From assembly GCF_039545795.1 (NCBI RefSeq), contig NZ_CP154260.1, positions 1,245,001 to 1,309,000 on the forward strand: DNA of 64,000 nt, in the 5' to 3' direction. The position numbers were made by a program, and so were the translations under genes. The notes under the pieces are model-generated. The model was not told where the DNA came from and did not search any database. It saw only the letters and a list, made by a program, of their open reading frames with translations. Below are positions 43,682-52,486 of this stretch, one piece after another. Source of the stretch: Chitinophaga niabensis (GTDB taxonomy: Bacteria; Bacteroidota; Bacteroidia; Chitinophagales; Chitinophagaceae). How positions within the stretch are numbered: the first letter of the stretch is position 1; each line of letters opens with the position of its first letter.

Positions 43682-44000
43682 GTTTTTTATCTTTTTGAAG
43701 TTTATCTAAATATCTCTCCAGTGAATCTAGTTTCACTTCCCAGTATTTGTTGTATTGTTCCACCCAGGATGCTATTTCTTTCAGCCTGTCCAGTTTAGCC
43801 TCGCAGTACTTTTCTCTTCCTTGTTGTTTGATCACAATAAGGCCGCATTCTGTGAGGATCTTAATGTGTTTTGAAATAGCCTGCCGGCTCACGTCAAAAC
43901 TGTCTGCCACGGCAGAGTGCGTCATGGCCTGTTGGGCAATCAAGCCAATGATCTCCCGCCTGGTAGGATCGGCTATTGCCTGAAATACATCTCTTCTCAT
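43665..44000 (-). CDS. ArsR family repressor paired with SRPBCC
   Basis: 111 residues. The winged helix shows FQAIADPTRREIIGLIAQQAM and VADSFDVSRQAISKHIKILTECGLIVIKQQGREKYCEAKLDRL. No CxxC metal motif is seen; one Cys (ECGL) and one near the wing. The C-terminal helix ends in a Lys-rich tail (LDKLQKDKKHGRKK). Two inverted repeats flank a perfect -7 box upstream, indicating autorepression of the ArsR-SRPBCC operon. Confidence 0.93.
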   Translation of the reverse strand: MRRDVFQAIADPTRREIIGLIAQQAMTHSAVADSFDVSRQAISKHIKILTECGLIVIKQQGREKYCEAKLDRLKEIASWVEQYNKYWEVKLDSLERYLDKLQKDKKHGRKK

Positions 44001-44021
44001 GGTAGATTATTAATGGGTTAG

Positions 44022-44062
44022 GCAACCATTAGGTTGCAAATATAGGCAACTATTCGGTTGCC
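44022..44062 (-). promoter_or_regulatory. Promoter with paired operators for the ArsR-SRPBCC operon
   Basis: GCAACC-ATTA-GGTTGC (44022-44037) and GGCAAC-TATTCG-GTTGCC (44045-44062) are two closely related palindromes whose centres are 24 bases apart. Between them, on the minus strand, TATATTTG (44037-44044) is a perfect -7 box for the ArsR gene, so bound repressor would cover it. The second site also lies near the possible + strand promoter of the receiver gene. Confidence 0.8.
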
Positions 44063-44129
44063 TAAAGTTTTTCTTTTAATTGTTGGTATGGTTTTTAAGT
44101 TATTAACACAAACCTTTAAAGCCAGCTTT

Positions 44130-44510
44130 ATGACAAATGCCGCTACAGATACCATTCGCAAACAAAAATTACTGATCGTGGAAGACGAGGGGGAAATGTG
44201 TTTACTGATCAATCTCCTGCTTGATGGGGAAGGGATGGAGATAGATCATGTGCAAACAATTTCCGATGCTGTGGAATATTTTCAACAGGAAGCGCCTTCT
44301 GTTGTATTACTGGATAACAGGTTGCCGGATGGCTACGGTATTGATTTCATTAACTTCATCAGGGCGGAATATCCAGCTACAAAGATCATTATGATCTCCG
44401 GAGTAGATGCTGCTGCTAAAGATGTTGCATTGGAAAACGGTGCTGATCTTTTCCTGGAAAAACCGTTTAACAAAAAAACGCTTATTCAATCCATACAGGG
44501 ATTGGTATAA
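44130..44510 (+). CDS. Single-domain response regulator
   Basis: 126 residues from the ATG at 44130; the frame extends to 44058 but that part has no family match. It is one receiver domain: KLLIVEDEGEMCLLINLL, phospho-acceptor site VVLLDNRLPDGYGIDFI, switch residue in IIMISGVDAAAK and Lys in FLEKPFNKKTLI. There is no output domain. Such proteins act by binding other proteins. No kinase is beside it, and a terminator follows at once, so it is a lone, orphan receiver. Confidence 0.88.
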   Translation: MTNAATDTIRKQKLLIVEDEGEMCLLINLLLDGEGMEIDHVQTISDAVEYFQQEAPSVVLLDNRLPDGYGIDFINFIRAEYPATKIIMISGVDAAAKDVALENGADLFLEKPFNKKTLIQSIQGLV

Positions 44511-44532
44511 TAGAGGGATACATTTATATTTG

Positions 44533-44567
44533 AACCGGGCTTTTCCGCATACGCGGGAAGCCCGGTT
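44533..44567 (+). terminator. Terminator of the receiver gene
   Basis: AACCGGGCTT at 44533-44542 pairs with AAGCCCGGTT at 44558-44567; CCGC and GCGG extend the stem inside around a short ATAC loop. It runs into TTC TGTTTAA. Confidence 0.8.
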
Positions 44568-44589
44568 TTCTGTTTAACCCGTTTATACT

Positions 44590-45633
44590 ATGGACCTTGA
44601 TCGGCAATTATTATTTCTTGTCAGTGCTTTAGGCGCATTTAACGGCATTATCCTGAGCGTTTACCTTTTCTTAAGTAAGAAGAGAAGGTCCGTAGCCTCC
44701 TTTTTCCTGGGTTTGCTGCTGCTGGCATTCAGTATCCGGGTAACAAAATCAGTATTCCTGTTTTTCAATCCCGGCCTTCCTAAAATATGCTTACAGATAG
44801 GATTGTCTGCCTGTTTCCTTATAGGGCCTTCTTTATATTACTTTTTCAAAGCGGTATTGCTAAAAAGTACGGGGATCCCCAATTCGTGGAAATGGATCTG
44901 GGGCATCCTGCTGGGCACTGTGGTGGTGGTGGGTATGCTGTTCCCTTATCATAGCCGTCCTGATGTATGGAATAACATCATTGTGTACGTTATTTACCTG
45001 CAATGGCCCTGTTACCTGGTGGCTACGGGATTTTTACTGAAACAGGTGCTGAAGACTTTATTTGTGAACCCCTCAGCACTTAGCGACACGGAGAAATTCT
45101 GGCTGATACTGTTCCTGGGCAACTGTCTTATTTTCCTGGCTTACCTGCTGGCATTCTTCAGGGTAGTGCATGGGATCTATATCAGTGGCGGCATCTGCTT
45201 CACTTTCATGTTATTCCTCACGGTTTTCTTTAGTTTATCAGGGGCGGGGTTTGAGAACAATGGTAAACCGGAAAGGAAGAAGATCGCAGAAACGGATGCC
45301 AGTGTGTGGATCGATAAGCTGGAGAAAGTGATCCATGATAAGGCGCTTTATAAAGATCCCAACCTGAAACTGAACGACCTGGCGCAGCATATTAATATCT
45401 CCATGCACCAGTTGTCACAATTGTTAAATGACAATCTCGGAAAAAGCTTTTCTACCTATATCAATGAATACAGGATCGCGGAAGCCTGTAAGCTGATCAC
45501 CACCAATGAGCGGCTTACTTTTGAAGCGATCGGGTATGAAGTGGGGTATAATTCGAAGTCTACCTTCTATGCGGCGTTCCGGAAGATCAAGGATATGACG
45601 CCGGCCCTTTATAAAGAAAGCATTGGGCAGTGA
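44590..45633 (+). CDS. Membrane-bound AraC family regulator
   Basis: 347 residues. Residues 1-225 hold about seven hydrophobic helices (LLFLVSALGAFNGIILSVYLFL, ASFFLGLLLLAFSIRV, IWGILLGTVVVVGMLF, FWLILFLGNCLIFLAYLLAF). The cytosolic C-terminus is an AraC DNA-binding domain: LKLNDLAQHINISMHQLSQLLND and LTFEAIGYEVGYNSKSTFYAAFRKIKDMTPALYK. It may sense a membrane or external signal. Its stop codon is the first triplet of a 33-bp tandem repeat, an odd arrangement. Target genes unknown; the TonB-type barrel gene downstream is a candidate. Confidence 0.9.
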   Translation: MDLDRQLLFLVSALGAFNGIILSVYLFLSKKRRSVASFFLGLLLLAFSIRVTKSVFLFFNPGLPKICLQIGLSACFLIGPSLYYFFKAVLLKSTGIPNSWKWIWGILLGTVVVVGMLFPYHSRPDVWNNIIVYVIYLQWPCYLVATGFLLKQVLKTLFVNPSALSDTEKFWLILFLGNCLIFLAYLLAFFRVVHGIYISGGICFTFMLFLTVFFSLSGAGFENNGKPERKKIAETDASVWIDKLEKVIHDKALYKDPNLKLNDLAQHINISMHQLSQLLNDNLGKSFSTYINEYRIAEACKLITTNERLTFEAIGYEVGYNSKSTFYAAFRKIKDMTPALYKESIGQ

Positions 45634-45761
45634 CCGGTGCTGTATTGCAAAAGCATTGATCTGTGACCGGTGCCGTATTGAGAAAGCGTTGATCTGTGAC
45701 CGGTGCTGTATTGCAAAAGCATTGATCTGTGACCGGTGCCGTATAGAGAAAGCATTGAAAA
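45631..45761. repeat. 33-bp tandem repeat, four units
   Basis: Units begin at 45631, 45664, 45697 and 45730, each with TGACCGGTGC. Units 1 and 3 are identical; 2 resembles 4 (GCCGTAT, GAGAAAGC), so the array is a doubled 66-bp pair. The first unit starts with the stop codon of the AraC gene; 33 is a multiple of 3, and every unit repeats that TGA in frame. The last unit is one base short and diverges at its end. Confidence 0.92.
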
Positions 45762-45774
45762 TCAGTTATAACGA

Positions 45775-45796
45775 GTACGGTTTTATAAATCCGTAC
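45775..45796. repeat. Short inverted repeat upstream of the barrel gene
   Basis: GTACGG at 45775-45780 and CCGTAC at 45791-45796 are perfect complements around a 10-base AT-rich centre. It lies about 45 bases upstream of the -7 box and could be a regulator site or a weak hairpin. Confidence 0.4.
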
Positions 45797-45839
45797 GCCT
45801 GATTCAGGGAACCTGCACCCCGGCTATCCATTCCATTTT

Positions 45840-45847
45840 TAGGTTTG
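45840..45847 (+). promoter_or_regulatory. -7 promoter box of the barrel gene
   Basis: TAGGTTTG is a perfect TAnnTTTG, 12 bases before the ATG at 45860. It excludes the TTG start at 45845, which lies inside the box. Confidence 0.6.
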
Positions 45848-45859
45848 CGGAAAACAAAG

Positions 45860-48208
45860 ATGATGGTACGGGTATCCCTGTTCTTTAGCCTGCTTATCTT
45901 ACAATTTCCTGTTTTCTCGCAAACTGTTCTCCGTGGTAAAGCGGTGGACGACAAAACGCATCTGGGCATAGGCTTCGTTACCGTGAGCCTGTTATCTTTA
46001 AAAGACACTACGCTGATAGCAGGACAGGTATCTGATTCTGCCGGTGTTTTTCAATTCTCCGGGATACCGGCGGGTACTTACCTGTTGCGTTTATCCACCC
46101 TGGGGTATAAGGAAACCTGGAAACCGGCGGAAACAGGAAACCTGGGGGATATCCTCATGGCCGCCGATGCCAGTTTGCTGGACGAAGTGGTTGTTGCCGG
46201 CGGGAGGCCTGCCATTCAGCGAACCGGGGATAAACTGATCTTAAGCGTTTCCGGGAACAAACTTTTTACCGCCTCGGCCAATACATTTGATATACTAAGA
46301 AAAGTACCGGGCCTGGAGGTAAACGGGGATGGCACTATCACCATGTCCGGCAGGATCACGCCGGGAGTTTTTGTTGATGGGAAACCGGTGTTGATGAATG
46401 CGGAAGAATTACAGCAATACCTGGCCAGCCTCACCCCGGAAATGATTGCCTCCATAGAAGTGATCACCAATCCTTCTTCCCGGTATGACGGAGAATACAA
46501 AGGCATCATTGATATTAAGCTGAAACGTGATCAGACCTTAGGCTGGAAAGGAAATGCATTCCTCAGCCTCCAAAGGAACAATCATACCTTATCTGAAAAT
46601 ACGGTTCAGCTCAGTTACAAGACAAGAAAGGTTGCTTATACAGCCCGCCTGGGTTACAGAGCCGGTACCACAGTACATCGTTATGCCGCTTTACAGCATC
46701 AGGCGAATACAAACATCATGGCCACCAATACGGAAACGCTTACCGGTAATAATAATTTAAGTTACCAGTTAGGCGCGGAATACAGTTTCAGGAAGGGGCA
46801 ACGGATAGATGTGGGGCTGAGGGTTTTTAATCTGAACCGGGATGTGGATGCTTTCAATACACTTTTCGCTACGGATTCATCTGCTAAAAGAATCGTCTTC
46901 CATACTAATAGTATTAACATTTCCGCACCCAAACAACGTAACTATGCCGCCAATCTCAATTATACCGCTCAGTTCGGGAATCATCAGCTGGATCTGCTGA
47001 GTACTGTTGCAAAAGTCAGCAACCGGCAGTATGAGGATATTCAGAACAGGGAAGCAGAAACGTTACTGGACTACTGGAAAACTGCATTGAAAAATGACAT
47101 CCTGATCCGCATGGCGCAGGCCGATCTTTCTTTACAGGTATGGAAAGGGAAAGTGGGGGCAGGAGCCAAGTTCGCCTATACCACTACTAAGAACGACCTT
47201 CGTTATGATACACTGCTCCCGAATAATGATTTTGGATTGGACAGCAGCCGCACTAATAATTTTCAGTATGACGAATATATTTCCGCAGCCTATGTTTCTT
47301 ATGAAAGGAGCTGGCGTAAATGGAACTATACCCTCAGCTTACGTGCGGAACATACACACAGCGTGGCAGATACCATTACAAGGGATTACCTGAACTGGCT
47401 GCCCGGTTTCCTCTTTACTTATGCTATTAATGCAACACAGCAACTGCATCTTTCTTACAGCCGCCGGATGACGAGACCTAATTTCACACAGCTGAACCCT
47501 TTCCGGTTTTATCTCAGCCCGCTTAATTACGTAGTGGGTAATCCGCAGCTGCAGCCTTCCCAGACAAATACGCTGAGCCTCACTTATTCGCATAAAAGCT
47601 TTAACGTGGCGGTGCAGGTAGGCCGTGAGTTAAGTCCCATGGCCCGGTATCCTGAATACGACAGTGCCACCAATGAGCTGGAATACTTAGGCCGCAACCT
47701 GCCTTATGGCGACTTTGCCGCTATAGAGTTTAGCTTCCCGCTTTCTCCCAAACCCTGGTGGCGGATGCAGCATAGCATCAGAGGTGGTTACAGGAAAGAA
47801 CAAACACCCTATCACGATATTATTTATACCATCCCCATCACTGATTACACCATTTCAGGAAGCCAGGTGTTCACACTGCCTCATGCCATCACTTTCGACC
47901 TCACTTATTATTACAAATCCCGTAGCGGTAATGGTATCTATCGGATAAAACCCCTTGGCAGCGTTGACCTGAGCCTGCAGAAAAGCTGGATGAAAGGAAA
48001 GCTGAATGCCAAGATCAGTTATTATGATATACTGGATACCTACCGGGTATACTACATATTCCGGGAGAAGCAGATCCTGAATAATGAACTTTCCCACTGG
48101 TTTGGTAACAGGAGAGTAGTGGCTACGCTGAATTACAGCTTTGGAAGGTCTACACACAAAGGAAAGCAGAACAGTAAAAACGAGGAGGAAAACAGGGCTG
48201 GAATGTAA
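45860..48208 (+). CDS. TonB-dependent receptor-like outer membrane protein (CarboxypepD_reg / OMP_b-brl_3 type)
   Basis: 782 residues from ATG 45860. A signal peptide ends near FPVFSQ. A CarboxypepD_reg-like domain (residues 22-105) is followed by a plug with LLDEVVVAGGRPAIQRTGDKL, ANTFDILRKVPGLEVNGDGTI and VEVITNPSSRYDGEYKGIIDI. The rest is barrel. This type lacks the SusD partner of SusC and its substrate is often unknown. It is flanked by a membrane AraC regulator upstream and a hybrid sensor downstream and has no partner gene of its own. The C-terminal tail after the last strand is long and basic (THKGKQNSKNEEENRAGM), unusual for a barrel end. Confidence 0.88.
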   Translation: MMVRVSLFFSLLILQFPVFSQTVLRGKAVDDKTHLGIGFVTVSLLSLKDTTLIAGQVSDSAGVFQFSGIPAGTYLLRLSTLGYKETWKPAETGNLGDILMAADASLLDEVVVAGGRPAIQRTGDKLILSVSGNKLFTASANTFDILRKVPGLEVNGDGTITMSGRITPGVFVDGKPVLMNAEELQQYLASLTPEMIASIEVITNPSSRYDGEYKGIIDIKLKRDQTLGWKGNAFLSLQRNNHTLSENTVQLSYKTRKVAYTARLGYRAGTTVHRYAALQHQANTNIMATNTETLTGNNNLSYQLGAEYSFRKGQRIDVGLRVFNLNRDVDAFNTLFATDSSAKRIVFHTNSINISAPKQRNYAANLNYTAQFGNHQLDLLSTVAKVSNRQYEDIQNREAETLLDYWKTALKNDILIRMAQADLSLQVWKGKVGAGAKFAYTTTKNDLRYDTLLPNNDFGLDSSRTNNFQYDEYISAAYVSYERSWRKWNYTLSLRAEHTHSVADTITRDYLNWLPGFLFTYAINATQQLHLSYSRRMTRPNFTQLNPFRFYLSPLNYVVGNPQLQPSQTNTLSLTYSHKSFNVAVQVGRELSPMARYPEYDSATNELEYLGRNLPYGDFAAIEFSFPLSPKPWWRMQHSIRGGYRKEQTPYHDIIYTIPITDYTISGSQVFTLPHAITFDLTYYYKSRSGNGIYRIKPLGSVDLSLQKSWMKGKLNAKISYYDILDTYRVYYIFREKQILNNELSHWFGNRRVVATLNYSFGRSTHKGKQNSKNEEENRAGM

Positions 48209-48258
48209 ATTGCGTTATCTTAGTAGTGAGAGGCCATTCCAGATCTAAATCGCACGTT

Positions 48259-51200
48259 ATGTTGTTCTGCGTCAGAAAAGCGGCGGTAGTTATGCTTATT
48301 CTCTTTTGCTTCACGGTTGCATTATTCGCAGCAGACCCTCCTGTAAAGTATATAGGGATAGAACATGGCTTGTCCAATAACGTAGTAACCTGTCTTTTCC
48401 AGGACCATAAAGGTTTTATGTGGTTTGGCACTTACGATGGACTGAATAAATACGATGGCAGCACTTTCACTGTTTTCAGGAACAAGATCAATGATACCAC
48501 TTCGCTGAACGGGAATGAGATCTATTCTCTCACGGAAGATGCGGCACATAATTTATGGATCGTGAACAGGAGCGGGATCAGCATATACGATCCGGGGCGC
48601 CGTTTGTTTGCTCCTGCTTATTATACGCAAAGTGGCAGCCCTGTTAAGAAGAATATTTCCTTTTCCGTTACTACCATCATTACAACTAAGAAGGGAGCCA
48701 TCTTTGCAGGAACAGAAATGGCGGGGCTGTTGCAATTTAAATCCGGAAACCCTGTCGGCCGCCAGATCCCTTTGGTGGATGCACGTTATAAATTGAACAG
48801 CTACCAGGTGACGGCGCTGGAAGAAGATCCGAAAGACGGAAGCCTGTGGTTATTTGTACAGAATGTAGGGCTGTGCAGGTATGCGCCCACAGATACAGTG
48901 GTTACTATCGTGAACCAGTCCATGCGGCAGGGGAGCTGTATCAAAACAGATGTCTCCGGTGACCTCTGGATAGGAACGGAGAGTGGTTTATTCAGGTATA
49001 ACAGGAAAACGGATACTTTGTCCGCCAACTATATAGATGTGACCTGCAAGATCACTTCCCTCTGCATTGACAGGAAGGGCGTATTGTGGATCGCTTCAGA
49101 TGGAAAAGGTGTGCTGTTTTATGATGGCACCACCGCCAAAGCAAAACCCTTCATCTCCCAGGATGGCAAATCCCTCATCAATAGTGCCGCCGTGTATTCC
49201 ATTTATGAGGATAAAGAGGGACGTAAATGGATAGGCACGCTGAGGGGAGGGATCAATGTAGTGGAGCCACACCCGGACCCTTTCAAAACAATTGTCTATA
49301 AAGATGAGAAGAATAATAACCCTAACAATAATTTCATCCTCTCTTTCTGCGAAGATGCGGACAGGAATATATGGATAGGAACAGATGGGGGAGGTTTACG
49401 TTACTGGAACCGCAAACAAAATACCCATACGGTTTATACACATGATCCTGCCAATAAAAACACCATCGGCAGTAATTTCATTACCAGCATTATCAACGAT
49501 GCGGAGAATAACATCTGGGTCTCCACCTGGCTGGGCGGGATCTCCCGGTTTAATAAAAGAACGGGATCATTTGAGCATTATACCTGCCAGGAGAAAAGGG
49601 TTTGGTTGTTGTATGAAGATAAACAAAAGACCCTCTGGGCAAGCACTACAAACGATGGCACTTTATACCGCTTTTCTAAAACCACCAATACCTTTGAAGT
49701 ATTCGACAGGAGTATTGTGAATATACAATGCCTGGGAGAAGACAGTGCCGGTAACCTATGGGGCGGAAACTACACCACACTGATAAAGATAGACCGTGTT
49801 TCCAAACAACATAAGGTCTATGAACTGGGGCATACTGCCCGCTGTATCCATGAAGATAAAAAAGGGAATTTCTGGATCGGTACGCAGGGTGGGGGATTGC
49901 TTTTATTTAACCGCGAAACGGGTACTTTTAAACGGTTTGATGAGAGCAATGGCATGCAGAGCAATATTGTGTTACGGATCCTGGAAGACGGACAGGGATA
50001 TTTATGGCTCAGTTCTTTTACAGGCCTTGTACGGATGGATACCAAAGAGTTTAAGTTCAGGCCCTTTTCAACACAGGATGGATTGCAAAGTAACCAGTTC
50101 AGTTTTCATGCTGCGGCTGCCTTGCGTTCAGGGGAATTCCTTTTCGGCGGCATAAGAGGTTTCAATATCTTTTATCCGGATAGTGTCACAGGACAGGTTT
50201 CTCCGCCGGAGCTGCTTTTAACGGACATCCGGATAGACGGGAAATCCCTTACCTCCGGCAGTTCTTTCATTACGGAAAAAACATTGGAAAATGTACAGGC
50301 CATCCGCATCCCTTATAACCGGTCTTCCCTTTCGTTCAACTTTGTTGCATTGGAGTATGATGCTTCCGATAAGATAAAGTATGCCTATTTCCTGGACGGT
50401 TGGGACAAACAATGGAATTACAGTAACAGTGTGCATACGGCCAACTATTCCTGGCTGGAGGAAGGCACTTACTATTTCCGGATCAAAGCAACCGATGCAC
50501 AGGGTAAATGGGGGCAGGAGGTAACGGCGCTGAAGATTGTTGTGTTACCACCATGGTACCGTACCTGGTGGGCTTATCTTTTGTATTTCAGTTTCACGGC
50601 AGGCTGCATCTGGCTGTATATCCGTTATACGGCTGCAAAGCAGCGTTTGCAGTATGAAGTGAAACTGGCGCACCTGGAAAAGGAAAAGGAAAAAGAACTG
50701 AATGAAAGGAAACTGTCTTTCTTCACCAATGTTTCTCACGAATTCAGAACACCCCTTACCCTGATCATTAACCCGGTGAAAGAAATGGTGCAGCACAGCA
50801 ACGGAAATGATCCGGAGCTGGATGTGGTGTACCGTAATGCCCGCCGCCTGCTGAACCTGGTGGACCAGTTAATGCTTTTCAGGAAAGCAGATAGCGGAGC
50901 AGATCTCCTGAAGATCTCCCGGCTGGATGTGATTGAACTTTGCGATGAAGTATTCCGTTGCTTTGCACAGCAGGCAAAAGTTAAAGGGATCAATTACCAG
51001 TTCATTGCACCGGAAGGTCCCCTGGAATTATCCCTCGACCAGGAAAAAACAGAGATCGCTGTTTTCAATCTTCTTTCTAATGCATTTAAGTTCACACCCC
51101 AGGGCGGCAGCATTTCCCTGGAAGTAACAGACCAGGCCGGTGAGGTAATGATCAAAGTACGGGATAATGGCTGCGGGATCGAATCGGCAGACCTCACCCG

Positions 51201-52317
51201 GGTGTTTGAGAAGTTCCGGCAGGCGGACTCCCGTAAGATCTCCCATAAAATGGGATTCGGCATTGGTTTATACCTGGTGAAACATTTTGTAGAAAGCCAT
51301 AAGGGTACCGTGGTTTGCGAAAGCGTTCCGGACAAAGGGAGCGTATTCACCATTACCCTGCTAAAAGGCTCCTCCCATTTGCCTGCTGACCACCTGCTGC
51401 AGGAACAGGTGAAGGAACATGAACTGCTGGAGGAACTCAGGGAAGATGTGGAGCCGCTGAAAACAAATAAAGTGAATGAGCAAAAAGGCATGACGGCGGA
51501 AGAAACCGTTACCGGGAAAAAGGCCATTCTACTAATTGACGATAACCCCCTGATCAAAGACTACCTCCAACAGGTATTTGCTGAACGGTACCTGCTTTAT
51601 ACGGCTACGGACAGTGAAGATGGTTTCCGTATTGCACAGCAGCTCATCCCGGACCTTATTATCAGTGATATCAATATGCCTGGAATGGATGGCGTGGAAT
51701 TGTGCCGTAAAATAAAGGAAACGGAAAGTACCGGCCATATTCCCGTGATCCTCCTCACGGGTATGACGGAAACACATATTAAATTAAGAGGGATCGAAAG
51801 CGGGGCAGACGATTACATTACCAAACCTTTTGATACGGAATTGCTGCTGGCCAGGCTGGATACCCTTCTGAAAAACCGGGGTCTCCTGCAGCGCTATTTC
51901 CTGGATAATATCACCCTGAAGAAAACCAGTGTAAAAGTTCCGGCGGAATACCAGGACTTTCTCCAGAAATGTATAACCGTGATAGAAGCCAACCTGGAAG
52001 CAGAGGATTTTACCATCAAACAATTCTCCAAGCTGATGGGCATGAGCCATTCCGGCTTATACCAGAAAGTAAAATCCATCTCCGGCCAGTCGCTCAATGC
52101 CTTTATCCGCTCCATCCGGTTGAGGAGGGCAGCGGTGCTGATGTTAACGGAAAGTATGAATGTTAGCCAGGCTGCCTTTCATGTAGGCATCGGAGATATC
52201 AAGTATTTTAGGGCGCAGTTTGTGAAACTCTTTGGAATGCCTCCTTCAGAATATATTAAAAAATACCGCCATTCCTTTAACCGGGATTTTAACGTGATCC
52301 GCACAGAAGAAAAATAG
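48259..52317 (+). CDS. Hybrid two-component system sensor/regulator (HTCS)
   Basis: About 1352 residues from ATG 48259; a start 11 codons upstream is less likely. The periplasmic part has propeller repeats (FMWFGTYDGLNKYDGSTF, NIWIGTDGGGLRYWNR) and a Y_Y_Y domain, to about 765. Then a transmembrane helix near 771, HisKA with FFTNVSHEFRTPLTLI (phospho-His, about 820), a HATPase with IESADLTRVFEKFRQADSR, a receiver with ISDINMPGMDGVELC (Asp), and an AraC DNA-binding end (FTIKQFSKLMGMSHSGLYQKVKSISG). One protein senses an oligosaccharide and switches on the SusCD genes. It lies 169 bases before SusC, so the GH30 locus is its target. Confidence 0.96.
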   Translation: MLFCVRKAAVVMLILFCFTVALFAADPPVKYIGIEHGLSNNVVTCLFQDHKGFMWFGTYDGLNKYDGSTFTVFRNKINDTTSLNGNEIYSLTEDAAHNLWIVNRSGISIYDPGRRLFAPAYYTQSGSPVKKNISFSVTTIITTKKGAIFAGTEMAGLLQFKSGNPVGRQIPLVDARYKLNSYQVTALEEDPKDGSLWLFVQNVGLCRYAPTDTVVTIVNQSMRQGSCIKTDVSGDLWIGTESGLFRYNRKTDTLSANYIDVTCKITSLCIDRKGVLWIASDGKGVLFYDGTTAKAKPFISQDGKSLINSAAVYSIYEDKEGRKWIGTLRGGINVVEPHPDPFKTIVYKDEKNNNPNNNFILSFCEDADRNIWIGTDGGGLRYWNRKQNTHTVYTHDPANKNTIGSNFITSIINDAENNIWVSTWLGGISRFNKRTGSFEHYTCQEKRVWLLYEDKQKTLWASTTNDGTLYRFSKTTNTFEVFDRSIVNIQCLGEDSAGNLWGGNYTTLIKIDRVSKQHKVYELGHTARCIHEDKKGNFWIGTQGGGLLLFNRETGTFKRFDESNGMQSNIVLRILEDGQGYLWLSSFTGLVRMDTKEFKFRPFSTQDGLQSNQFSFHAAAALRSGEFLFGGIRGFNIFYPDSVTGQVSPPELLLTDIRIDGKSLTSGSSFITEKTLENVQAIRIPYNRSSLSFNFVALEYDASDKIKYAYFLDGWDKQWNYSNSVHTANYSWLEEGTYYFRIKATDAQGKWGQEVTALKIVVLPPWYRTWWAYLLYFSFTAGCIWLYIRYTAAKQRLQYEVKLAHLEKEKEKELNERKLSFFTNVSHEFRTPLTLIINPVKEMVQHSNGNDPELDVVYRNARRLLNLVDQLMLFRKADSGADLLKISRLDVIELCDEVFRCFAQQAKVKGINYQFIAPEGPLELSLDQEKTEIAVFNLLSNAFKFTPQGGSISLEVTDQAGEVMIKVRDNGCGIESADLTRVFEKFRQADSRKISHKMGFGIGLYLVKHFVESHKGTVVCESVPDKGSVFTITLLKGSSHLPADHLLQEQVKEHELLEELREDVEPLKTNKVNEQKGMTAEETVTGKKAILLIDDNPLIKDYLQQVFAERYLLYTATDSEDGFRIAQQLIPDLIISDINMPGMDGVELCRKIKETESTGHIPVILLTGMTETHIKLRGIESGADDYITKPFDTELLLARLDTLLKNRGLLQRYFLDNITLKKTSVKVPAEYQDFLQKCITVIEANLEAEDFTIKQFSKLMGMSHSGLYQKVKSISGQSLNAFIRSIRLRRAAVLMLTESMNVSQAAFHVGIGDIKYFRAQFVKLFGMPPSEYIKKYRHSFNRDFNVIRTEEK

Positions 52318-52372
52318 GGGGTAAAATCCCCCGGACTGTTAGTTTACCCCCTCTTTTAAGTGATTTACCCCC
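52317..52372 (+). promoter_or_regulatory. Repeated TTTACCCCC motifs before susC, candidate regulator site or terminator
   Basis: GGGGGTAAA at 52317-52325 is the inverse of TTTACCCCC at 52343-52351; a third copy TTTACCCCC is at 52364-52372. Copies 2 and 3 are direct repeats exactly 21 bases apart, two helical turns, as AraC-type proteins often need. Copies 1 and 2 can also pair as a 9-bp stem running into CTCTTTT, which may terminate the HTCS transcript. Both roles are possible. Confidence 0.5.
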
Positions 52373-52486
52373 CATAGCATCCCCGCTGTTAAGGCTACTT
52401 TGTGCAGTATAATTCCATGAAAGGGGGAAGTGAACAATACCCGCGCTCATATCAACCAATGACATTTTACCACATTTAAACCACGT

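Noticed and set aside
45631..45761. Possible CRISPR array
   Set aside because: The 33-base units are contiguous with no spacers and no cas genes nearby, so this is a tandem repeat.
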